64,000 nucleotides of DNA from Glebionis coronaria (Eukaryota; Streptophyta; Magnoliopsida; Asterales; Asteraceae). Positions 23,795 through 33,206 of this stretch are shown in pieces (position 1 is the stretch's first letter; every line of letters begins with the position of its first letter). Below the pieces are notes generated by a model. The model was given only the letters and a program-made list of their open reading frames with translations. It was not told the origin of the DNA and did not search any database. Position numbers and translations under genes: made by a program. The DNA lies in the NCBI GenBank assembly GCA_025667525.1, contig CM046882.1, positions 24,765,394-24,829,393 of the forward strand. Direction: 5' to 3'.

Positions 23795-25713
23795 ATGTCC
23801 TACCGGGAGATCTTGCTGACAGAAGGGGCGAACTTTCCGAGGCCTCCCCCAATGACCACTCCCCCGAAACGTCGGCAAGGAAATCGCTTCTGTGAGTTCC
23901 ATAATGACAAAGGCCACGCCACGGAGGAGTGTATCCAGCTCAAGAAGCATATTGAGTCGCTGATCAAATCAGGCAAACTCAAGCACCTAGTTAAGGATTG
24001 GAAGGATAGAAAAGACAACAACAAGAAGTATGATAAGAAGGATCCCCAAAAGAACAAACCTTCTACCATATACATGATCCAATCCAGACAGCGCCGCACG
24101 AGGCAGAAAGTTGGCCAAAAATTTTCACGCGGCAGGGAAATCTCATTCCCTCCCATCACAGCAAGCGATGTGATTGACGCGCCTCTCACTATTGAGATAA
24201 GCATTGGAACACACAACGTTCGTCGCATGTATGTGGATGGAGGATCGTCAGCAGAGGTACTGTATGAACGCTGTTTTGTGCAGTTATGCCCAGAAATAAG
24301 AAGCCAATTAGTATCGGCCACGTCGCCGCTTACTGGCTTTAGTGGAGACACTATCTGGCCGATAGGGCAATTGCGTTTGCTTGTAACCATTGGGAATGAG
24401 GAACATTCCACTACGGCGTGGATGAACTTCATGGTGATACGCTCACACTCTCCGTATAATGGGATCATAGGCAGACCAGGCATTTTGGCTATCCGGGCAG
24501 TACCCTCTACGGCACACGGAATGATCAAATTCCCCGTTGAGGGGGGAATCGTTACTATTTACAACACAGTCGTACCAACATCCGAGTGTCACACCGTGAC
24601 AACACCGGCTCCACCTGTCCCACCCAAGGATGCATCACCACCTCCCAACTGGAAGGTAGCAATTCACCTTGACTATCCAGAACAGGAGGTATCCATAAGA
24701 GGGGCGCTCTCGGATAGCGGCAAAAGGGCCATGTGCTCTCTTTTGAGTGCAAACCTAGATATATTCGCATGGGAGCCAAAGCATATGACAGGCGTGCCAC
24801 GTGCGATAGCAGAGCATAAGCTCCAGATCCGCCAAGGGTACCAACCCGTTAAGCAAAAGAAGCGCGGCCAGGCGCCCGAGCGCAGCCAAGTGATATTGGA
24901 GGAAGTACGGAAACTAGTGGATGCAGGCATCATGCGCGAGGTATACTACCACGAGTGGTTATCCAATCCGGTCATGGTCAAGAAACATGACGGAAGTTGG
25001 CGCATGTGTGTGGATTTCACGGATCTAAACAAGGCCTGCCCACAGGACTGTTACCCGTTACCGGAAACCGACTGGAAGGTGGAGTCCTTGTGTGGATATC
25101 CTTTCAAATGCTTCTTGGATGCATATAAAGGGTATCACCAAATCCAGATGGCGGAGGAGGATGCAGAAAAAACGGCGTTCCATACGAGCCAGGGCGTATA
25201 TTGCTATACGAAAATGCCGTTTGGACTGAAGAACGCCGGCGCTACATATCAGCGGTTGGTGGACAAAGATTTTGAATCACAAATAGGACGCAACCTGGAA
25301 GTCTATGTTGATGACTTGGTGATAAAAAGTCACACGGAGGAGGCACTTCTCCGGGATGTCCAAGAGACATTCGACACGCTGAGAAGTATTAACATGAAGT
25401 TAAATCCAAAGAAATGTACGTTTGGAGCAACTGAGGGAATGTTCCTTGGATATTTGATTGATCCAAATGGCATCAAACCTTGCCCAGAGAAGACGGACGC
25501 AGTGATACAACTGTAGTCCCCTCAGACACGGAAGGAGGTGCAGTCCCTGAATGGGAAGTTAGTCGGGCTGAATAGATTCTATCTAAATCCGCAGAGAAGT
25601 CATTACCCCTATTTAAGACACTCAAGAAGTGTATTAGAAAGGGAGACTTCCGCTGGACGAAGGAAGCCGAGGAAGCTTTCGGCCAACTAAAGCAGCACCT
25701 TGCATCTCTCCCT
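23795..25713 (+). pseudogene. pol: E2 zinc knuckle, protease and reverse transcriptase
   Basis: The frame-2 reading 23795-25516 begins with the end of gag: a knuckle of CX2HX4HX4C type (CEFHNDKGHATEEC). The aspartic protease motif is DGGSS at 24236-24250. RT runs from about 24780 (IAEHKLQIRQGYQPVKQKKR) with its catalytic box YVDD at 25304-25315 and QMPFGL-type block KMPFGLKNAGATYQRLV intact. TAG at 25514-25516 replaces a likely CAG. A single base is missing near 25578, moving the reading to frame 1, which continues through 25585-25713 (KSLPLFKTLKK) into RNase H. Confidence 0.9.
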
Positions 25714-27867
25714 ATGCTAGTAGCTCCCCGGCCAAAGGAGGAACTCATTATGTATCTCTCAGCTACTCATGGCGCAATAAGCGCGGTACTTATGACGGAT
25801 AGAGATACAGTACAAACTCCGGTCTACTTTATAAGTAGAACACTACAAGGGTCGGAGTTGAATTATTCCTCCATGGAAAAATTGGTGTTAGCACTAGTGT
25901 TTGCTACAAAGCGGTTGCGCCGGTACTTTCAGGCGCACCCAATTGTGGTCATTATGGATCAGCCAATCAAGCAGGTTATTTCTATACCGGACATGGCAGG
26001 GAGGCTACAGAAATGGAGCATCCTATTGGGGGAGCACAATATATCTTACAGACCAAGGACGGCTGTTAAAGGCCAGATCTTGGCAGATTTCCTGATCGAG
26101 AAGCCGGATGAGGAAGGACCAATCATTAAGCAAGACGAGATCCCAACGGAACCTTGGGTGTTATTCACGGATGGATCCTCGTGTACGGACGGGTCCGGAG
26201 CAGGTCTCATCCTCACAAACCCAGAAGGAATGAAATTCACGTACGCCCTCCGTTTTGAGTTCACGGCCACTAACAACGAAGCGGAATATGAAGCATTAAT
26301 TGCGGGTTTAAAAATCGCCGCTAGAATGGGGGTCTGCAACCTTGAGGCCTACGTGGACTCACGGCTTGTCGCGAACCATATTCTAGGTGGGTATGTGGCT
26401 AAGGAGGACAACATGGTCAGGTACTTGGAAAATGTCAAGTCGCTAATCGCGACTTTCAGTAAGTTTTCCATCAAGAAGGTGCCAAGGGGCGAGAACAAGA
26501 AAGCGGACGCTCTTAGCAAGATCGCATCCACAAGCTTCGCTCACTTGTCTAAACAAGTTTTGGTGGAAATACTCAAGGAGAAATCTATAACGGAAGGGGA
26601 GGTTGCCGCTATAGTTGAAGAGGAGGGACCTACATGGATGACCCCAATCATCAACTATTTGACTAATGAGACCCTTCCAGACGAGGAAAAAGCATCAAGG
26701 CGCATTAAAAGGAAGTCGCAGTATTTCGAACTTCGAGAAGGCATCCTTTACAAGCGCTCTTTCTTGCAGCCGTGGCTGCGGTGTGTTGGACCACGCCAGG
26801 CAGCTTACGTAATCAGTGACATACACGAAGGGTTGTGCGGCATGCATGCAGGACCACGATCCGTGGTAGCTAGAGCCTTACGAACAGGATATTATTGGCC
26901 TACCATGCACAGAGACGCGCGCGACATGATTCGCAAGTGTAGTGATTGCCAAGTGCATAGGCCAGTACCGCGGCACCCGCAGCAGGAGCTTACACCTATC
27001 ACGTCCCCATGGCCATTTTATAAGTGGGGAATTGACATTGCAGGACCATTTCCTGTAGCTGTGGGAGGGGTTAAATTGTTGATTGTTGCAATGGACTACT
27101 TCACACGATAGATAGAAGCCAAGGCAGTCAAGTCTATCACAGGCAAACAAGTTAAGAAGTTTGTCTGGGAGCATATTGTGTGCCGTTTTGGTTTACCAGG
27201 AGAAATCATCTCGGATAACGGTAAGCAATTCACGGACAACCCGTTCAAAGATTGGTGTGCATCATTGAACATCAAGCGTCGCTTCGCATCTGTTAAACAT
27301 CCGCAGACAAACGGCCTTGTCGAACGAGCTAATAGAAGCTTGGGGAATGGCATCAAGGCGCGTCTGGATGAACGAAGTGGTAAATGGGTCGATGAGTTAT
27401 CACATGTGCTATGGGCGCATAGAACTATGATCAAAACAGCCAACGGAGATACTCCATTTGCATTGGCTTACGGCATTGAAGCCGTTATACCAGCAGAAAT
27501 AGGAATGCCTACCATCCGCACGGCGGAGGTTAATGTCGTCACGAACGATGAACAGCTGCGAATCAACCTGGATCTGTTGGAGGAAAAAAGGGAAATAGCA
27601 GCCATCAATGAGGCTAAGTCCAAGGCTAAGATGAAGGCTTATTATGACGCCAAGGTCAAGGGTGTTTCCTTTCGACCGGGAGACTACGTCTACCGTGCTA
27701 ACGAAGCAAGTCGAGCGGAGAACACAGGAAAGCTGGGCCCTAAGTGGGAAGGACCGTATGAAATCACTGAAGCCTTGGGACGAGGCGCGTACAAGCTACG
27801 TGACATGGATGGCCGCGACCTTGAGCGCACATGGAATATTTCCAATCTCAAAAGGTGCTATCTTTGA
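25714..27867 (+). pseudogene. pol: E2 RNase H, second RNase H and integrase
   Basis: Frame 1 throughout. The first RNase H (about 25740-25990) lacks some acidic residues, as is usual in Tat elements where it acts as a tether. The second starts at FTDGSS (catalytic Asp 26170-26172) with TNNEAEYEALIAGL and AYVDSRL, the archaeal-type domain found in the Tat lineage. Integrase follows, with a HHCC region near 26815-26950 and catalytic Asp 27034-27036, Asp 27214-27216 and Glu 27322-27324. One stop, TAG 27109-27111, stands where Trp is usual. The C-terminus to TGA at 27865 is intact (WNISNLKRCYL). Confidence 0.92.
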
Positions 27868-28611
27868 AAGCTACGGCTTCCGCATGAGGAACTTCGCTAT
27901 GTGCGGTCTTAATAAAGAACCATGCGGTTTTATCTGTTTTGTTTTGTCTTATGTTTGTTTAGATTCCTTTCTTATTCTTTAGGACTTGTCATTATTGTTC
28001 AAACAAAAGTGTAAACGTTCTAATAAAATGTTGTGGTGCCTAGCTAGCTCCACGGCCTGTTTTGTGCAAATCGTTTCTTAGAGTTTTTGTTAGTTGTATG
28101 AATTTTACTTATATCATAATATGTCTTATTCATATGCATTCTTTCAAATTATTGTACATGTACTATACGCCTCCAGGCGGGGTAAGAGGATTAAGTGAAC
28201 CTACTAATTCAACTTGCCGCGTAAGAGGGATGCAACCCCAGCCGCACGGATCATGTATCCTTACTGAGACACCTTACTTACAAGACGTTGGGGTAAGTTC
28301 CATATGCTGAAGCCGCACAGTGCTCCGCATATTAAAGACGCACGTCGCATGTCTAGTAAAACATGGACTTGTATGTATTTTCTCTTTGTGTGTAAGACGT
28401 GATATGTCATGCAGTATTGTGGTACAATATTTAAACACAGTCAAAATACACAAGTTTCCAAAATAGATAACAAAATTGTCGTGGTCACTCACGGACTTAT
28501 ATACAAAACACAAATACTGTTAGCCGTGTACATGCACGGACGAATAGAAACAATACATATTCATAGGTTACAAACCAAAGTGTCTGAAAGGGATCATAAA
28601 GTAGGAGCTTC
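27868..28611 (+). other. E2 spacer between pol and the antisense gene
   Basis: No coding is seen on the + strand. On the minus strand this is downstream of the antisense stop codon and would hold its 3' end; T-rich and TTTGTA-like words near 28560-28590 (minus strand) fit a plant polyadenylation region, but no site can be fixed. Confidence 0.45.
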
Positions 28612-31355
28612 CTACATAGAGGGGAAAAACTTACCCATTTCTGCTTGCTCTTCGACCAGACACGACAACCATTCATCACTTTCTCCCCACTTCTGGGCTT
28701 GAGCCGCAGTCCTCTCCAGCACCACACTTAAGGGTTCTTCGTCAAGCACGATCCTGGTTACGTCCTCGTATATGGGAAGTGTCAGGTGGCTGGGGGATGG
28801 TGTGAAGGCATCATGGGCGGACGGGTTAGGACTGAGTCGTGCCATGATTTCCATATTTGACGCATCTTTGGTGGCCTCCAGTTCGTCCAGGAATGGGTAG
28901 TGCAGATCTCGCATCGCGGCCATAGAGGCAGTCATCTTGCTAGCAGCTTCAGGCTTAAAGAAGGCATGATTGGCGACATCCTCTCCCTTCGTGATCAGCT
29001 CAGCGGCCTCAACCATTCCCTCGTGCCGTCCGTGGTCAATACCATCAGACACAAGGTTCGCGAATTGTTGCACAAATTCCGGGGCTTCTAATACCTTCAT
29101 GACGGCCAGGCGTGCTCCGTGCCCAACCATCCACCTACGGCCGGCAATAGCTGTTAGCAGTTGGGGGCATAGCACATTGTCACGCTCGGCAGTGAGGGCA
29201 TCAATCATCAACTCTTTTTGGGAAAATGCCTCTTTCAGCTCTTGGATGACCACCCTCTCATCAGCAAGGTCCCTCTGTACTTTCTCCATGTTTTGGACGG
29301 CCAAGTGCGCGTCTTCCAGTTTCTTGTTAAGCACGTCTACTTGGCTGGAGTACGAGTGGGCAGAAGCTTCGGCCGTGGCTACCTATAAGGAAAATATGTG
29401 TTAGCATATATTCCTTTTATAACTATGGGTGGTGTGGCACGAATATGTACCTTGGTGGTTGCAGCATCTAGTTGTGACTCAAGATTGGCTACTTGCTGGT
29501 CGTATTCACTCACGCGGGCTGACTGTTTTTTAATGGTCGCCTCGGCATTGGCCAGTTGGGATTGGAGGTCGGCAATTTGAGCTTCATTATCTTCAATCAT
29601 TTTCTCCCTCCGTCCAACTTTCCTCTTGAGAGAGTCATCATGCCCAAGCGCGGCTTCAAACCTAACCCTCATCAAGGTTCCCATCGCCATTTGGTGTACC
29701 AGGGTACCATTATATTCATCCGCCAAATCTGCATGACTGAGCGAATTTACCTCTCGCACCAAGCTTGGTGGTATGCAATTGTTGAGGTACTCCTGGCACT
29801 CATCAGCGTCCCTCATTCGTGACGCCGTGGTAATATTCCATACGGGATTGAACGGTTGAGGGGCGCTGGATGCGGGAAAATCTTGGGAGGCTGCGGGTGA
29901 ACCTTCTTCAAATACAGGGCCGAACTTAGTGGGGGCCGTAGGGTCTCTTTCCACTTCTTTCCCTTTCCCCTTATCAACTTGGGTGTCAGAAGGAGGTGCT
30001 AATTCAGAGGCGGTTGGGGCAATCTGAGTGACGGGATCGACATGAGCGGCCCGGTTAGCCTCGGAACCCTGGGTAGCACTCCCGACAGATTGATACAAGG
30101 GGCGGTCTTCTCGAAGTCTCTTGGCAGGAGCATTGTGTTCGCCAATCTCGACTGAAGCAGTTCTCCTCACACGGTTGCTTCTTTTTCGTGTACGCCTGGC
30201 GACGGGCTGCATTGTTGTTTCGTCGATCTCCTCCTCGACTTCATCCTCCTCTTCTTCTTCCAGGTTGACTTGTTGCTGTACTTCTTCATCATCATCGCCC
30301 ATCAGTCGGCGAATGCTGGAGGTGGTTAATTCAATATTATCCCCCTGCTGCTCCCTATGTGGTGAGGAGGGCCCGACTCCTCCTTCATTCACCTGGTTAT
30401 CACCATCAACATTATTTCCATGATCTTCCTCGTCCGAATGAGGATCTAGCACGGCTTCAAGAGCAACCGTCACGGGGCGGGTATGCTCAAGAAGGGGTTG
30501 TTCATTCTCACGGAGAGGACGAAGGCCCTCCGGCACAAGCTTCGGGTCGCCCTGGCGTAAAAGTCCAAAGAAGTTCATTTCTGTTCAGCACAAAACAACA
30601 TATGTTAGCTATTTATCAAATAATTGTATGCATTTTTTGCGTACGGATGTTAGCCTACCTTCGCCTTGCCTTCTCCAAAAAACGGGATACCTATTGGAAG
30701 GACCAAAGTAATTGCGGCTAATCCCTATCAGACATAGGAATGATTCGGGAAGGTTTCTATGGAACCCAGTCCTATTCAAATCTAACTCTTGGGAATGACG
30801 GGGGTTGTATGTACTTGTGTGCGGCTTGGGGTCGTGAGGGATCCTAGTTCTGATGATATAATCGCCCGGCCATACCACTGCGTCAATGAAAAAGTAGTGA
30901 TCATACCAATTTTTCAATGAATCCATTGGTTTGTTGTGCGATTGGGGACTGTTGGAGGCTCGTTTCTTAAAAGATACCCAACCGTTTACTATGTTGGGAA
31001 CATAGAAGAGCCGGAATAATTCTACAGTTGGGGGGATTCTCCTAGCACGGCAGAGGATCTCGAATTGACTAATTTTACAGGCACCTATGCAGTGGAGCTG
31101 ACTAATGTGTACATCATAGTATCCTAACAGATCTACAAGAAAGTGGGTGAAGGGGATGCGGTAATTAGCCGCATCAAAGAGGCGAGTATACAGGCCAATC
31201 TTACCCGCTGGAGCCTCAGTTATGAGGTCTCCAGCGCCAGGAAGTGAGGGGTGTAGGTTGGTAGGGATGAAATAGTTTGTACAAAAGTGGTTTAATTGGT
31301 CTTGGGTCATGACATTCAGCACGGATCCAATGGTAGGGCTGTTTCTATGAGCCAT
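28612..31355 (-). CDS. E2 antisense accessory gene: three exons, 865 codons, intact
   Basis: Exons 31355-30659, 30580-29451 and 29382-28612 join across two GT-AG introns into one open frame of 2598 nt (865 residues plus stop). Residues 1-233 resemble the plant putative gypsy type transposon domain (Pfam PF04195, by recollection): APAGKIGLYTRLFDAANYR, HFLVDLLGYYDVHISQL, IPPTVELFRLFYV. The middle is acidic and low complexity with basic clusters (ARRTRKRSNRVRR) that could be nuclear signals. Residues about 545-680 form a long coiled coil spanning the exon 2-exon 3 junction. Function is unknown. Accessory antisense frames between integrase and 3' LTR are known in Tat-lineage elements such as Grande. 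What stands out is that this frame has no stop or shift while gag-pol beside it has many. Confidence 0.82.
29383..29450 (-). other. intron 2 of the antisense gene
   Basis: 68 bp. Donor CCAAG|GTACAT and acceptor CTTATAG|GTAGCC. Splicing is between codons and joins the two coiled-coil halves without changing frame. Confidence 0.8.
30581..30658 (-). other. intron 1 of the antisense gene
   Basis: 78 bp. Donor GAAG|GTAGGC and acceptor TGAACAG|AAATG. Exon 1 ends after the first base of a codon and exon 2 supplies the other two (G+AA, Glu), so the frame is kept. Confidence 0.8.
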
Positions 31356-31495
31356 TACTAAAAAAGAGTGTAAGGACGTGGTGTTCTAACCTGTGTATGA
31401 AGGGATCCGTGCGTATTTGGTTCAAGCTAAGAGGAAAGCTTTAGTGGCAGAAATGGAGGTTATAACTGTGTGTTTTACACAGCCGTGGGGGTGGC

Positions 31496-31548
31496 TTATT
31501 TATAGGGTTGCCTCATGGGTCACGACCTGTTGGATGTGTGACACGTGT
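31496..31548 (-). promoter_or_regulatory. likely promoter of the antisense gene: TATA box and G-box
   Basis: On the minus strand CTATAAATAA (31505-31496) lies about 140 bp before the ATG at 31355. ACACGTGT (31548-31541), a palindromic G-box core CACGTG, lies about 36 bp upstream of it. The spacing suits a plant RNA polymerase II promoter with a short leader. It is outside the LTRs, so the gene would have its own promoter. Confidence 0.65.
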
Positions 31549-31929
31549 TGGCCACTATCTTAATCGTGTGGTTAGGGGGCAAGTGGCAAGTGAAACGTCA
31601 GGTGGGACCCACGGGTCACTTCTGACTCACACGTTTGCACTGCTCGAGGTTCTGACGGTTTGCACTTTTGTCAGTCAAACAAGTCAGATGAACAGTTATT
31701 AATGTCGGGTTATGCGGCTCTTACGTAAGACTTGACATTTAATGATGTCTTTAATTTTTCTCGGTTGCTATATGCGGTTGAGATATTGATGAGATAACTT
31801 CTTAAGCCAGGTTGCCACGTGCGGCCAATATAAATTCTTAGACAATTTGTCATTCACTATGGTTTCCTTGGTACGTCCGGGGAGCATCTTTGTAGTCTAG
31901 AGGTTCCACCTACGGTTGTAACAACTAGA

Positions 31930-31940
31930 CTGGGGGGACA
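31930..31940 (+). promoter_or_regulatory. E2 polypurine tract
   Basis: CTGGGGGGACA directly precedes the 3' LTR (TGATGACG). This G-run form is typical of Tat elements and is the site for plus-strand DNA priming. Confidence 0.8.
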
Positions 31941-32505
31941 TGATGACGTATAGTCCCCAGCCGGGTCATGAACCCGGCCCATGGGTACTACCCGTATCCG
32001 GCCCATCACATATGGGTGGAATAATGTCATTCAGGCTTATGGGCTTGGATGAACAATAACCGCACACATGTGTGCGGCCGACATGGCCGACATAGGGTTA
32101 GACAAAATAATATTCTGTCTATGAATATCTTTATCCCAATAAGAGAGGATATTCATTACCAAGATTAGAAGATAACAATCATTCTAATTCTGGTGATTAT
32201 CTCTTCCTTGGGACCGAAGCATCAGTGGAAGCCCATTAGGGTTTCACTGCCTATAAAAGGAACCCTTAAGGGTTCCACAAAGGTATTACGACTTGTACTC
32301 TAAACTCACATAAACCTTAAATTGATTACTTACTCTCACGCCGGAGTCTAATCATGGGAAACATTCCCACGGTAAGCCTAACGCGTGCTGTTTAGCGTGC
32401 AGGATCCCAACCAAACGATTCACTTGGTGCAGGAGCTGGAGCCCAGTCAACCCGAATTAAACCTAATTCGGGTCTAGCAACGATCAACCAACTTTTGCAT
32501 CAACA
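31941..32505 (+). repeat. E2 3' LTR
   Basis: 565 bp, matching 21370-21951 apart from about 14 substitutions and a 17-bp loss between two GTGCGGCC words. TATA box at 32252-32258. ATTAG follows at 32506-32510. Confidence 0.95.
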
Positions 32506-32510
32506 ATTAG

Positions 32511-32750
32511 CAAATAGATGTACAAAAATAATCACCATACAAAATGGTGTGTTATAATAATTGACTTTATGAAGGATTTGTTGACGTATTATCATGCTCC
32601 CAAATTGATATTAGTAACTAATTAAAGAATTCATTCTCCATTATTAGTATTTATTTACTTAGTCAATGGGTTTTATTAGTCAAGTTAATAACTATGAAGA
32701 AACCATGCCTAATTTCCGAGCGTTACCTTCGCTTAAATCTCGTTGATTTT
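32511..32750. repeat. inner part of left arm of the long inverted repeat
   Basis: Reverse complement of 33025-33206 plus 44856-44900 at about 88-90% by eye. Shared words include 'tgactttatgaaggatttg', 'acccattgac' (reversed) and 'aatctcgttgat'. It continues 20700-21369 once E2 is removed. Confidence 0.88.
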
Positions 32751-33024
32751 GGTAGACGAGTTGCTCACATTCATTGATATATATATGAACCTTACCTTAG
32801 AATAAAAGAAAGAAAAAGATGTCCCTACAACACTATTAAAACTAGAGATTCAGGAAGTTTACTAGACGAAGTTCGGGCTATGGTTTATGTTTCGACTTAG
32901 TTTCGATTCTTGCCTTGGTTAAGAGCTTGGCCGCTGGTCATAATTAAGGTTGATACGTGTGATCGCATATGTATCAACCGTATTTCATCACAACCGTATG
33001 CAATCACACGTATCAATCAACGAG
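32751..33024. other. centre of the long inverted repeat
   Basis: About 270 bp of loop. It holds a smaller imperfect inverted repeat (GTTGATACGTGTGAT near 32950 against ATCACACGTATCAATCAAC near 33005), so the turn-around is near 32985. No gene is present. Confidence 0.7.
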
Positions 33025-33206
33025 ATTTCAGCGAAAGTAACGCTCAGAAATAAGGCATGATTTCTTCATATTTATTAACTTGACTAATAAAACCCATTGA
33101 CGAACTAATTAAATACTAATAATGGAGAATGAATTCTTTTATTAGTTACTAATATCAACTTGGGAGTATTATACTACGTCAACAAATCCTTAATAAAGTC
33201 AATTAT
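33025..33206. repeat. inner part of right arm of the long inverted repeat
   Basis: Reverse complement of 32560-32745. Its last five bases, ATTAT (33202-33206), are the left target-site duplication of E3. The arm resumes at 44856. Confidence 0.88.

Larger units (their letters stand above)
21370..32505 (+). mobile_element. E2: Tat-lineage Ty3/gypsy retrotransposon with antisense gene
   Basis: LTRs at 21370-21951 and 31941-32505 bound an interior holding gag, protease, RT, RNase H, a second RNase H and integrase in frame order, then a long 3' region with an antisense gene. The Tat lineage is supported by the second RNase H domain (TDGSS...TNNEAEYEALIAGL) and by the purine tract ACTGGGGGGACA. 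The target-site duplication ATTAG is perfect. The LTRs differ by one 17-bp indel and about 14 substitutions (my count, near 2.5%), so the insertion is fairly young. Gag-pol has five in-frame stops, one base deletion and a 154-bp tandem duplication. Confidence 0.95.

Noticed and set aside
28900..30721. Several + strand open frames, including a serine-rich one at 30121-30423.
   Set aside because: They lie opposite the antisense exons. The serine run is the complement of the Glu-rich part of the antisense protein.
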